Assembly: GCA_965178525.1 (NCBI GenBank)
Contig: CBCXVS010000236.1
Location: forward strand, 1-12,049
Direction: 5' to 3'
From: CBCXVS01 sp965178525
Lineage (GTDB): Bacteria > Tectomicrobia > Entotheonellia > Entotheonellales > Entotheonellaceae
DNA length: 12,049 nucleotides
Shown here one piece after another: positions 1 through 6,649 of the stretch (its first letter is position 1; each line of letters opens with the position of its first letter). A model generated the notes under the pieces. The model saw only the letters and a list, made by a program, of their open reading frames with translations, did no database searches and had not been told where the DNA came from. The position numbers and the translations under genes were made by a program.

Positions 1-69
1 TGAGCCGTGTGCGATGAAAGTCGCCCGCACGGTTCTGAGGGGGGGGGCATGGCGACATGATGCCCCTAC
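1..69 (+). mobile_element. Group II intron, 3' end (domains V and VI and 3' splice site)
   Basis: Positions 2-35 form a 34-nt group II intron domain V. A lower helix starts GAGCCGTGTG, with the AGC catalytic triad at 3-5, and pairs with CGCACGGTTC. A two-nt bulge (CC, 25-26) and an upper helix capped by a GAAA tetraloop (16-19) complete it. A G-run and a GGGGCAT/ATGCCCC stem (about 44-66) then give a domain VI-like hairpin, with A60 as a plausible branch-point A. The intron should end at the CTAC (AY rule), about position 69. The rest of the ribozyme and any reverse transcriptase/maturase lie left of the window. The intron reads on the plus strand, while the interrupted molybdoenzyme gene reads on the minus strand, so it cannot splice out of that gene's mRNA. 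The domain V match is strong; the exact 3' boundary is uncertain by 2-3 nt. Confidence 0.85.
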
Positions 70-410
70 CCGATGACCACGATGGCGACGGGCTGTCCCA
101 CGTAGCAGACCTTGCCGCTGGCCAGCACTGGGTGTTCTGGGGGACTGAGCTCGTCGGCATCGGCATTGCGCCGGGTCGGGACGTGTGCCGCCACGTGCGC
201 CATGTCCGCCGCGGTTACCACCGATACCACGCCGGCGGCGCGGCGGGCGACGGTCACATCCATAGACGTGATGGCGGCATGGGCATGGGGACTGCGCAGC
301 ACCACGGCGTGCAGCATATTCGGTAGCACGATGTCGTCGACAAACCGGCTCTGACCGGTGAGCAGGCGTTGGTCTTCAAACCGTTTCAAAGACTGGCCCG
401 AATAGATCAA
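66..410 (-). pseudogene. CoxL / xanthine dehydrogenase-type molybdenum hydroxylase large subunit, N-terminal fragment cut by a group II intron
   Basis: The ~114-residue product matches the start of the aldehyde oxidase/xanthine dehydrogenase a/b hammerhead domain. It begins with the phrase around TGQSRFVDDI, then LPNMLHAVVLRSPHAHA, and near the end has the CYVGQPVAIVV strand. Family members are about 750-800 residues and carry the molybdopterin-cytosine-dinucleotide domains later in the chain, so only the first ~15% is here. Similarity stops after ...VAIVVI, where the group II intron 3' end begins, and the ORF then hits TAG at 66-68 inside intron sequence. The start is TTG (408-410), chosen because a strong AAAGGAGG (417-424) sits 6 nt upstream on the minus strand. 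The remainder may lie left of the window beyond the intron. An intact enzyme would oxidise CO, an aldehyde or a heterocycle together with FAD and 2Fe-2S subunits. As it stands the gene is probably inactive. Confidence 0.8.
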
Positions 411-507
411 TGTGGGCCTCCTTTCCCCTGCGTATGGGCGCTTTTGGGCGAGAATCCGTATCGGTGTCGGATTTTACCACTAAACGCCGCAGCAAGCAGA
501 AAAAACG

Positions 508-536
508 TTGACACGGCCATCGCTGTCGGAAAAAAT
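508..536 (+). promoter_or_regulatory. Candidate sigma70-type promoter for the NIPSNAP gene
   Basis: A consensus TTGACA at 508-513 is followed after 17 nt by AAAAAT (531-536), which matches four of six -10 positions. It lies about 50 nt upstream of the NIPSNAP start, in the 173-bp spacer shared with the divergent molybdoenzyme fragment. The -35 and spacing are good and the -10 is weak, so this is a prediction only. Confidence 0.35.
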
Positions 537-583
537 ACGACTGACACACGGAACCGATCCAATCCACTAGGCAGGAGAATCCC

Positions 584-1201
584 ATGATTTACGAATTCCG
601 AACCTATGATCTGAAACCGCGCGGCGTTCCCGAGTTCGAGCGCGCCTTTGGCGAAAAATTGCCGGAACGGGTGAAATATTCCGCCTTGGGCGGCCTCTGG
701 CACACCGAGGTCGGTCCGCTGAATCAAGTCCTCCACGTCTGGCCCTATGAAGACGCGACGCAGCGTAACGAGATTCGGGCCAAGGCCGTGGCCGATGGCG
801 CTTGGCCGCCGCAGTTCGGTGAACCGGTCATCCTCAACATGAACTCCGAAATCTTGCTGCCCGCCCCGTTTATGAAGCCGCTGGGCGAACGCAAGGTCGG
901 CCCGCTGTTCGAGCTACGCATTTATCAGTACGAGGTAGGCGCCGTCCCCAAGGTCATTGACGCCTGGAGCAAGGCTATTGAGGAACGCGAGAAGTATTCT
1001 CCCCTGGTCGGCGCCTGGTATTCCGAGTTGGGCGATCTGAACCGCTGGTTCCACATGTGGGCGTATGAGAGCTTTGAGCAACGCCAGGACGTGCGGGCCG
1101 AAACGCGCAAAAAGGGCGTGTGGCCTCCGCCGGGCGGCATTGCCCCGTTGCGGCAAGACAACAAGTTCTTGCTCCCGGCCACTTGCTCGCCCATGCAGTA
1201 G
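584..1201 (+). CDS. NIPSNAP family protein with two tandem NIPSNAP domains
   Basis: The 205-aa product has two NIPSNAP (dimeric alpha/beta-barrel-like) domains in tandem. Domain 1 is about residues 1-98, opening MIYEFRTYDL. Domain 2 is about residues 107-203, opening with FELRIYQYE at about 109. The halves align at an offset of about 106 residues and share VPxx, R-KYS-L-G-W, LN--H-W-YE, QR--R and G-WPP. No signal peptide or membrane segment is visible, so it is probably cytosolic. Bacterial NIPSNAP proteins have no well-defined reaction; the fold resembles that of small monooxygenases and ligand-binding barrels. The ATG at 584 follows GGAG (574-577). It sits upstream of the LLM/Nudix/flavin reductase genes on the same strand, separated by 143 nt and an inverted repeat, so it may belong to the same pathway without being tightly co-transcribed. 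Confidence 0.9.
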   Translation: MIYEFRTYDLKPRGVPEFERAFGEKLPERVKYSALGGLWHTEVGPLNQVLHVWPYEDATQRNEIRAKAVADGAWPPQFGEPVILNMNSEILLPAPFMKPLGERKVGPLFELRIYQYEVGAVPKVIDAWSKAIEEREKYSPLVGAWYSELGDLNRWFHMWAYESFEQRQDVRAETRKKGVWPPPGGIAPLRQDNKFLLPATCSPMQ

Positions 1202-1217
1202 CTACCCCAGCCCTCGG

Positions 1218-1261
1218 CACACGGGGCGCAGCATGTCGAATGGCACGCCGCGCCCCGTGTG
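1218..1261 (+). repeat. Perfect 12-bp inverted repeat downstream of the NIPSNAP gene
   Basis: CACACGGGGCGC at 1218-1229 is exactly mirrored by GCGCCCCGTGTG at 1250-1261, leaving a 20-nt loop. It starts 16 nt after the NIPSNAP stop codon. No T-run follows, so it is not a canonical intrinsic terminator. It could reduce read-through or protect the 3' end of the NIPSNAP transcript. Confidence 0.6.
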
Positions 1262-1344
1262 TAGAAGCATCCTGGATACAAAGGGCGACTTACCAAGTGA
1301 ACCGATCATGACACGTCTTCCGGGGCAGGCAAAGGGTGATTAGT

Positions 1345-2412
1345 ATGGATATTGGGGTGATGATCGACGGCGATTACAGAGAAGGCCAGACCCAACAGGA
1401 AGCATTTGACGCCGTGTTGCGGGCGGCAGAGCTGATCGAAACGCTGGGCTTTGACGCGATCTGGCTGGCTGAGCGCCACTTCTCCGCTCCAGGAGGCAGC
1501 GCGCTGGTTCCCTCCATCGGCGCCTCTCCCCTCCTGATGGCGACCGCGATTGCCACGCGGACAAGTCGGCTCCGCATTGGAACCGCGGTATTGCTGTTGC
1601 CCTTAGGGCACCCCGTGCGTCTGGCGGAAGAAGTCGCCACCCTCGATCATCTGAGCCAAGGACGCATCGAACTCGGGGTCGGCCGAAGCAGTTTTCCCCG
1701 GGCCTATGAAGGCTATAACATCCCCTATGCGGAGAGTCGGGAGCGGTTCCGGGAATATCTAGAGGTCATGCGGTTAGCCTGGACCCAGCCACAGCTCTCT
1801 TATATGGGGTCGTTTTACACGTGCACCGACTTAGAGGTGCTTCCCAAGCCCTATCAACGCCCCCATCCGCCCTTGCACCAGGCGGCGGCCACACCCGAAA
1901 CGTTTACGGCTATCGGAACGGCAGGACTGCCGTTACTCGTGGCGCTCATTGGCACGGCCATGTCCGAACTCGCGGCGATGATTGCCGCCTACCAGACGGC
2001 CTGGCAGGCGGCAGGCCATCCGGGCCGGGGCGAGGTGCGACTGCGTCTCCCCATTTATGTGGCCGACACCCTGACCGAGGCGCAGGCCGATCCCCACGCG
2101 GGTGTCATGCCCTATTACGAACGCCTGCGGCTAGGCTATCTGCGGGGTTCTCAGCCGTTCGAAAGCGCTGAACGCACGGCCCGGGCTGTACAGCTTGAGA
2201 CCTTGACCTATGAGGAAATCTTGCGAGAGCGCGTGGCGTTCGGTACGCCGCAACAGGTGGTAAAACGGCTGCGCGCCTTGCAGCAGGAAGTGGGCTTGGC
2301 TGGGATTATCATCGAACCCAATGTGGGCGGCGGCGTCCCTCCCGAACGTGTCGCGCACTCGATGAAGCTGTTTTCCCAGGACGTCGCTCCTCATCTCCGG
2401 GATGGGGCGTGA
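1345..2412 (+). CDS. LLM class flavin-dependent oxidoreductase (luciferase-like monooxygenase)
   Basis: This 355-aa protein belongs to the bacterial luciferase-like monooxygenase family (TIM-barrel, reduced FMN plus O2). Visible family traits are the N-terminal IGVMIDGDY strand, the GFDAIWLAERHFS segment near residues 33-45, TRTSRLRIGTAVLLLPL with the following HPVRLAEEVATLDHLSQGR, and the RIELGVGRSSFPRAYEGY phosphate/flavin region. Length is normal for the family. ATG 1345 is preferred over GTG 1336 because AAAGGG (1331-1336) is 8 nt upstream of the ATG and touches the GTG. These enzymes use free reduced flavin made by a separate reductase, and a flavin reductase is encoded two genes downstream. 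The Nudix gene starts 21 nt after the stop, indicating an operon. The substrate cannot be read from the sequence. Confidence 0.93.
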   Translation: MDIGVMIDGDYREGQTQQEAFDAVLRAAELIETLGFDAIWLAERHFSAPGGSALVPSIGASPLLMATAIATRTSRLRIGTAVLLLPLGHPVRLAEEVATLDHLSQGRIELGVGRSSFPRAYEGYNIPYAESRERFREYLEVMRLAWTQPQLSYMGSFYTCTDLEVLPKPYQRPHPPLHQAAATPETFTAIGTAGLPLLVALIGTAMSELAAMIAAYQTAWQAAGHPGRGEVRLRLPIYVADTLTEAQADPHAGVMPYYERLRLGYLRGSQPFESAERTARAVQLETLTYEEILRERVAFGTPQQVVKRLRALQQEVGLAGIIIEPNVGGGVPPERVAHSMKLFSQDVAPHLRDGA

Positions 2413-2433
2413 ACGGATATGGAAGGAGAAGCG

Positions 2434-2922
2434 ATGGAAGACAAAGGCGTCTCGGAGCGCGACTGGACACATCCGTACCGGCTGGTGGCTGGTGTTTATG
2501 CCATGCGTGGTGAACAGATCCTCATGCTGGAGCGAGCCGCAGGGATGATGCTCGGGTTCTGGAGCGTTCCGGGCGGGATCGTCGACCCTGGCGAAACCCC
2601 AAAGGAAGCGGCAGCCCGTGAACTGTTCGAGGAAGCCGGCATCACCCCTACAGGCCCATTGTGGCTCATGACGGCCGTACCTCTAAAAGGGTACGGGACG
2701 GATCTGCTCAGCCTCCGCTACGCCTGTCAGTGTGACGCGGGCGACGTGCAGCTGAGTCACGAGCACTCCGGCTGGAGCTGGGTCGATCCCGAGACGTATC
2801 GCGCCACGCACTTAAGCGATGCGGAGGTCGACCGCTGGCGGCAGTCGAGCCAGAACGATGCGTTTAACGTCTTAAGCAACCGCGACGGGCTAGATGACTT
2901 TCTTCGCTGGCGCAACCGCTGA
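2434..2922 (+). CDS. Nudix hydrolase
   Basis: The 162-aa single-domain protein carries an intact Nudix box (G-x5-E-x7-R-E-x2-E-E-x-G-I), seen as GGIVDPGETPKEAAA, RELFEEAGI at about residues 47-70. All metal-binding glutamates are present. It should hydrolyse a nucleoside diphosphate linked to another moiety (for example ADP-ribose, NADH, FAD or an oxidised dNTP); the sequence does not decide which. ATG 2434 is chosen over ATG 2419 because AAGGAG (2423-2428) stands 5 nt upstream of it, while 2419 has no good ribosome binding site. It lies 21 nt after the LLM monooxygenase and 18 nt before the flavin reductase, so the three are very likely one transcript. A housekeeping role for damaged flavin or nicotinamide cofactors would fit this context but is inference. 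Confidence 0.92.
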   Translation: MEDKGVSERDWTHPYRLVAGVYAMRGEQILMLERAAGMMLGFWSVPGGIVDPGETPKEAAARELFEEAGITPTGPLWLMTAVPLKGYGTDLLSLRYACQCDAGDVQLSHEHSGWSWVDPETYRATHLSDAEVDRWRQSSQNDAFNVLSNRDGLDDFLRWRNR

Positions 2923-2940
2923 GAAAATGGAAGGAACCGC

Positions 2941-3564
2941 ATGTTTTTTGAAACGGCCTCCGGACTGAAACCACCGCCATTCACGCACACGATTTACAAT
3001 GTATTGGTTGTGCCAAGACCGATCGGCTGGATTAGCACCATGAGCCCGGAAGGCATCGTCAATCTGGCGCCCTTCAGTTTTTTCAATTCGGTTTCCGGCG
3101 ATCCGCCCTGTGTGATGTACTGTCCCAATGGCTGGAAGAAGGGGACCCATGAGGCGAAGGACTCGCTGACCAATGTTGAAGCGACCGGCGAGTTTGTTTT
3201 CAATATGTGTACATACGACCTTCGGGAACAGATGAACGCCACAGCAGCCCACGTGCCGTCCAGCGTGAACGAAATGGCTGAGGCAGGTCTCGAAGCCGCT
3301 CCCTGCAAACTGGTCAAACCCCCACGGGTGCTGGCCTCTCCCATTGCCCTGGAATGTCTCTACTTGCAAACCGTCAAGTTGCCGGCATCACAGGATGGCA
3401 GTCCGAATAACGTCGTCATGGGTCAGGTGGTCGGCATCCACGTCGCCGATGACGTCATTGCAGACGGGATCATCGATGTCCGCAGACTCCAGCCCCTGGC
3501 GCGTCTCGGCTATTTGGACTACGCCACGATCGACAATGTCTTTGCGATCGAGCGTCCGGATTAA
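2941..3564 (+). CDS. Flavin reductase-like domain protein (FMN-binding split barrel)
   Basis: The 207-aa product is a flavin reductase-like (DIM6/NTAB type) split-barrel protein. The signature VPRPIGWIS at residues 24-32 is followed by GIVNLAPFSFFNSVS at 38-52, which forms the FMN site in this family. The VVMGQVVGIHV strand (158-168) and the C-terminal QPLARLGYLDY (184-194), a normal position for this family, complete the domain. Length is typical. The start has GGAAGG (2929-2934) 6 nt upstream. As the third gene of the LLM-Nudix-reductase unit it probably reduces FMN with NAD(P)H and hands it to the LLM monooxygenase. Some family members bind flavin for other uses, so pairing is inferred from neighbourhood. 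The gene converges on the minus-strand dehydrogenase with a 57-nt gap that has only a weak imperfect inverted repeat (about 3576-3613). Confidence 0.92.
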   Translation: MFFETASGLKPPPFTHTIYNVLVVPRPIGWISTMSPEGIVNLAPFSFFNSVSGDPPCVMYCPNGWKKGTHEAKDSLTNVEATGEFVFNMCTYDLREQMNATAAHVPSSVNEMAEAGLEAAPCKLVKPPRVLASPIALECLYLQTVKLPASQDGSPNNVVMGQVVGIHVADDVIADGIIDVRRLQPLARLGYLDYATIDNVFAIERPD

Positions 3565-3621
3565 CCGTGTAGCATACGTCGACGAGACCATGACGTTTCG
3601 ATCATCGTCGCGTGACTCCTC

Positions 3622-4455
3622 TCACTCGCCTGTGAGCAAACGCTCCAGGACCGCCTCAATCGCCGGCGGCTCGGTATGGTCCTTGAAGCCCGCGAGCCGT
3701 TTGAACACCTGCGCGGCACCCTGATGGAAATCACCCGGTAGGCCCGCGCCTCGGAACGTCTCGGCAATCTCGTACATCTCGCCCTCGAATCGCCAAGCCT
3801 TGGCCGTGTTGGCGCGCACACGTCGTACGGTTCGCTCGGTAAACTCCTCCCCCCATTGACGCGCCAAGTCGGCCCGTACGCCTTCTTTTTCCACCATGCC
3901 CAGGATCGCAGTCAGCAGCGCCGTCGTCCCCTTGGTATAGGCCGCATAGCCCATTTTGATGGCGGAGGCCGCGCCGATGCGCTCTGAGATGGCCGGGGCC
4001 TGCAAGGGACTCTCCGCAAAGCAAGCCGACACCTCCTCAGCCCGAGCCCCAGATAGATAGAGCCGCGTCCCGGCTTCCCGTGTCCAGGCCGGTCCCCCGA
4101 CAATGCCGCCATCAACGTAATCGGCGCCAGCACCTTCGACAAGCTGTTGAATCGCCCGCGTCCGGTCAGGTGACACGGCATTGCACTCGACGTAGAGACC
4201 GGTAAAACCGAGTTCGACCACTTCGCGGGCTACGTCTGCCGCGGCATGTGGCGGACAGACCGCGAGGACGATCTCGCTGGCGCGCACCAGCTCCGGCACG
4301 CTGCCGACGTCTTCTAGATTTGCCCGTTTTGCCCGTGCGATCGTGTCTTCAGAACGCCCGGCCGATGCCCACATGACGGTGTGTTGATTGCTTCTCGCCG
4401 CCGCCCCCACCGAAGCGCCCATGGCGCCCGGATGTATGAGCCCAATCCGTTTCAT
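3622..4455 (-). CDS. NAD(P)-dependent oxidoreductase, 6-phosphogluconate/3-hydroxyisobutyrate dehydrogenase-like with DUF1932-type C-terminus
   Basis: The 277-aa protein begins with a Rossmann fold, IGLIHPGAMGASVG at residues 4-17 (the G-x4-G-x2-G variant of this superfamily). It then has the CNAVSP segment (91-96), DGGIVGGP (115-122) and the likely catalytic Lys167 in SAIKMGYAAYTKG. The C-terminal half is helical and resembles the DUF1932 domain found on such dehydrogenases. It should oxidise or reduce a beta-hydroxyacid-like substrate with NAD(P); the substrate is unknown. ATG 4455 is chosen because AAAGGA lies 6-7 nt upstream and the glycine-rich loop follows at once; an upstream in-frame GTG at 4506 would add 17 unlikely residues. 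The gene is convergent with the flavin reductase and stands alone on its strand, with 326 nt to the next ORF of note. Confidence 0.9.
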   Translation of the reverse strand: MKRIGLIHPGAMGASVGAAARSNQHTVMWASAGRSEDTIARAKRANLEDVGSVPELVRASEIVLAVCPPHAAADVAREVVELGFTGLYVECNAVSPDRTRAIQQLVEGAGADYVDGGIVGGPAWTREAGTRLYLSGARAEEVSACFAESPLQAPAISERIGAASAIKMGYAAYTKGTTALLTAILGMVEKEGVRADLARQWGEEFTERTVRRVRANTAKAWRFEGEMYEIAETFRGAGLPGDFHQGAAQVFKRLAGFKDHTEPPAIEAVLERLLTGE

Positions 4456-4781
4456 CTTTCGTCCTTTCAATCCATCTTGTGCCTTCGTCGTCGCGGCCAA
4501 GATCACCCTATCGGAAGCGCAACCGTGTTCGCCATGATCTTACCTGATCACACCGAGAACGTCATCATGACCTGGCTTACCCATCCGGAAGGGCGTGGTA
4601 TGTTCATCTAAAGTCATTCCATGCAAACCGTGCGAGCGGATGGACGAAGCTTTGCCAGGCTTGCAGGAGGCGATGTATGCCGATTGGGCAGGTGGTGCGT
4701 TTGGCGACGTGCTGGATGACGGTGAAATCATCGTCGGCGGTGCCATGAGGCGGGTAGATTGACATGACGCCTACGGACATG
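4456..4781. other. Spacer between the dehydrogenase and GNAT genes
   Basis: This 326-nt stretch has no clearly supported gene. It must hold the promoter of the minus-strand dehydrogenase, but no convincing -35/-10 pair is visible. A 7-bp inverted repeat AAGATCA/TGATCTT (4499-4505 and 4535-4541) lies about 45 nt upstream of the dehydrogenase start and could be an operator. Two short ORFs overlap at the right end: a 58-codon minus-strand frame (listed separately) and a 40-codon plus-strand frame at 4640-4762 without a good ribosome binding site. Confidence 0.5.
4604..4780 (-). CDS. Possible small protein of 58 aa directly behind the GNAT gene
   Basis: The ATG at 4778-4780 sits one nucleotide after the TGA of the GNAT acetyltransferase (TGACATG), an arrangement typical of translational coupling. 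A second in-frame ATG at 4765 is also possible. By hand count about two thirds of third codon positions are G or C, in line with real genes nearby. The peptide has no recognisable motif and no membrane segment. There is no clear ribosome binding site, and an open plus-strand frame covers the same DNA. This may be a chance ORF or a remnant; I do not recognise it. Confidence 0.22.
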   Translation of the reverse strand: MSVGVMSIYPPHGTADDDFTVIQHVAKRTTCPIGIHRLLQAWQSFVHPLARFAWNDFR

Positions 4782-5333
4782 TCAGACGCTCTGCATCCGC
4801 GCCCGCCACTGTTCCTTGCTAATGGCATAAACGAACATGTCCCACGATCGTCTCTGCATCCACGTATGCGCTTTCAGGCATCGTTCTTGGCGCATGCCAA
4901 TGCGCTCTAACACGCGCACAGACGCGGCATTCTCAGCAATACAGTAGGCCCGAACGCGCCGGAGGTGAAGGGCGTCAAAGCCAAAACGCAGCAGGGCGCG
5001 AGCCGCCTCCGTCGCATAGCCCTGTCCCCAAGAGTCAGGATGCAGTTCATAGCCCAGTTCAGCCTCTTGCGCGTCGATTGTTGGCTTCCGCAGCCCACAT
5101 GTACCGATGAGGCGGGAATCCGACACCAGGGTAATCGCCAATTGAAATTTGTAACGCGGCTGTTCCTGCTGCCAGTGGATAAACTCACGCACCAGACGTT
5201 GCACATCTTGCCGCAAATCTTGTATCCAAGGGGCATACCGTCGATAACACGGGTCGGACTGATAGGCAAAGACCGGTTGCCAGTCGTTTTCTTCGACCTC
5301 GCGTAGAAGTAGACGTTCGGTAGTCAGGATCAT
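4782..5333 (-). CDS. GNAT family N-acetyltransferase (RimJ/RimL-like)
   Basis: The 183-aa protein is a GCN5-related acetyltransferase of the RimJ/RimL group. It opens TTERLLLREVEENDW, the usual start of that group. The acetyl-CoA pyrophosphate loop is at about residues 95-107, GYELHPDSWGQGYATEA, with the Q/R-x-x-G-x-G/A element as WGQGYA (102-107). The conserved NAASVRVLERIGM segment (135-147) follows, as in motif B. The substrate is probably a protein N-terminus or a small amine; this cannot be fixed here. The ATG at 5333 has a GAGG a few nt upstream. It lies downstream of the SDR gene on the same strand, but a terminator-like hairpin between them suggests its own transcription. Confidence 0.9.
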   Translation of the reverse strand: MILTTERLLLREVEENDWQPVFAYQSDPCYRRYAPWIQDLRQDVQRLVREFIHWQQEQPRYKFQLAITLVSDSRLIGTCGLRKPTIDAQEAELGYELHPDSWGQGYATEAARALLRFGFDALHLRRVRAYCIAENAASVRVLERIGMRQERCLKAHTWMQRRSWDMFVYAISKEQWRARMQSV

Positions 5334-5395
5334 GACGCCTCGTTCTTTCTTACCGCCATGCCTCAGTACTTAAAGGCGTTCCCAAAAACAAGACA

Positions 5396-5461
5396 AGAGG
5401 GCAAATCTACGTTTTGCCGATGACACTTGATCTTCAATAAAAACAAGTAGATTTGCCTTCT
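5396..5461 (-). terminator. Long hairpin downstream of the SDR gene, probable terminator
   Basis: The arm at 5396-5410 (containing GGCAAATCTAC) pairs with 5447-5461 over 15 bp with one G-T wobble. The stem continues with GTTTT (5411-5415) against AAAAC (5440-5444) after a two-nt AA bulge, leaving a loop of about 24 nt. On the minus strand it begins 10 nt after the SDR stop and is followed by a T-rich tract (TTGTCTTGTTTTT, within about 5379-5394). That orientation fits an intrinsic terminator for the SDR gene, upstream of the GNAT gene. Confidence 0.6.
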
Positions 5462-5470
5462 GGCCTCGAC

Positions 5471-6220
5471 TCAGTAGAACGCGATACCGCCATTGATCAC
5501 GACCATTTGGCCTGTCATAAAATCACTGTCCGAGGACAGGAGATAGACCAATGTACCCGTCAGGTCTTCCGGCACCGCCGGCCGGTCGAGCGGACGATGC
5601 CGCTGTGGGCTTACCGGCGCATCCTCGGCCCGCTGGAATTGCGCCCCGCTCTCTGTGCCGCCCGGCGCGAGCGTGTTGACCGTGATGTTGTATGCGCTGA
5701 GTTCTTTGGCCAGGGCCCGGCTCAGGCCCATCACCGCCGCTTTCGATGAGACGTAATGCGGCCAACCCGGTAGGCCGCCGAGGAAGATCCCGGACCCGAT
5801 GTTGACGATCTTGCCGCCGCCAGCCTGTTTCATGGACGGTACGACCGCGCGGCAGCACAGAAATGTGCCCTTGACGTTGACCGCATAGGTGCGATCCCAC
5901 TCGTCCATATCCACATCCTCCATCTTGGTGATGTGGAGGCCGTCGAACAGGGCGGCATTGTTCACCAAGCCATCGATGCGTCCGTAACGCTCGATAACCT
6001 GACGCGCCATGTGCTGCGTCTGTGCCTCGTCCGAGACGTCGATCTGCATCGGTAAGACCTCGGCGCCAACCTGGCGTACGATTTCCGCTGTCTCGTGACA
6101 GTCAGCGATATCACAGATCGCTAGGGTTGCGCCCTCTTCGCCCAGGCGCCGGGCATAAGCCTGGCCAATGTGTTTGGCCGCTCCGGTGAGCAGCACCACG
6201 CGGCCGTCGAGTCTTCCCAT
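5471..6220 (-). CDS. SDR family oxidoreductase (classical short-chain dehydrogenase)
   Basis: The 249-aa product is a classical SDR with an intact cofactor motif and catalytic tetrad. The glycine-rich loop TGAAKHIG is at residues 12-19, VNNAA at 86-90, Asn115 in AVNVKG, Ser143 in IGSGI, Tyr156 and Lys160 in YVSSK, and the C-terminal GQMVVINGG at about 237-245. Asp37 at the end of the second strand (ICDIAD) favours NAD(H) over NADP(H). The alcohol or ketone substrate is unknown. ATG 6220 is preferred because GGAGG (6229-6233) lies 8 nt upstream and the protein then starts MGRLDGRVV, normal for the family; GTG 6238 and ATG 6235 are in frame but overlap that binding site. It is the first gene leftward from a 0.4 kb divergent spacer. 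Confidence 0.93.
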   Translation of the reverse strand: MGRLDGRVVLLTGAAKHIGQAYARRLGEEGATLAICDIADCHETAEIVRQVGAEVLPMQIDVSDEAQTQHMARQVIERYGRIDGLVNNAALFDGLHITKMEDVDMDEWDRTYAVNVKGTFLCCRAVVPSMKQAGGGKIVNIGSGIFLGGLPGWPHYVSSKAAVMGLSRALAKELSAYNITVNTLAPGGTESGAQFQRAEDAPVSPQRHRPLDRPAVPEDLTGTLVYLLSSDSDFMTGQMVVINGGIAFY

Positions 6221-6238
6221 ATCCTCTGCCTCCATCAC

Positions 6239-6646
6239 GGAAAAACATACGCCAACGAAGCCATGATGTCCCCATCCCGCCCCACACCTCGTCCGCCACC
6301 TCTACGACCAAGGCCCGCTTGGCGCGTTGCTCATCCTACGCTCCCGATCGTCTTCGTTGCAGGCTATATTATAATGCAATTACAAGTCCCGCGAGCAAAC
6401 ACGGACATTTTCTCTTGTTCCTTTGGCGTCTTGTACCATGCGCCATGCCACGAGGCCGTGACCCGGGTTACCCATTCCGTGTGAGGGTTCTCACAGAAGT
6501 AAAGGCGCATCTCAGGGTATCTTCAGACAGGCCATAGCTAGGCATTCCTACCGAGGCGACATGAGCACCGTTAGCAGGACACCGTCCGCACGCTCACGGC
6601 GTCTCCCTAGGCCATGCTTTCTTGATACACGTTACCCAAGGAGAAT
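6239..6646. promoter_or_regulatory. Divergent 0.4 kb intergenic region between the SDR gene and the 116-aa protein gene
   Basis: No gene is supported here; the open frames that cross it are low-complexity and lack ribosome binding sites. An AT-rich island at 6365-6381 contains TATAAT (6370-6375), and the same stretch read on the minus strand also gives TATAAT-like hexamers, so it could be a promoter core for either gene. No good -35 box is placed for either. The palindrome ACCCGGGT near 6462-6469 and a short hairpin TGTGAG-GGTT-CTCACA (6480-6495) are operator-like but unproven. The region is long for this gene-dense window. Confidence 0.4.
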
Positions 6647-6649
6647 ATG

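Noticed and set aside
57..354. Plus-strand open frames over the left end
   Set aside because: They are antisense shadows of the CoxL fragment; the minus frame gives a clear family match and has a strong ribosome binding site.
3576..3613. Imperfect inverted repeat between the convergent flavin reductase and dehydrogenase genes
   Set aside because: Only 9 bp with a bulged base, a 19-nt loop and no T-run, so not reported as a terminator.
4640..4762. 40-codon plus-strand ORF starting MDEALPGLQ
   Set aside because: No ribosome binding site, no recognisable motif, and lower G/C at third positions than the opposite frame. Convergent and overlapping with the alternative 58-codon ORF.
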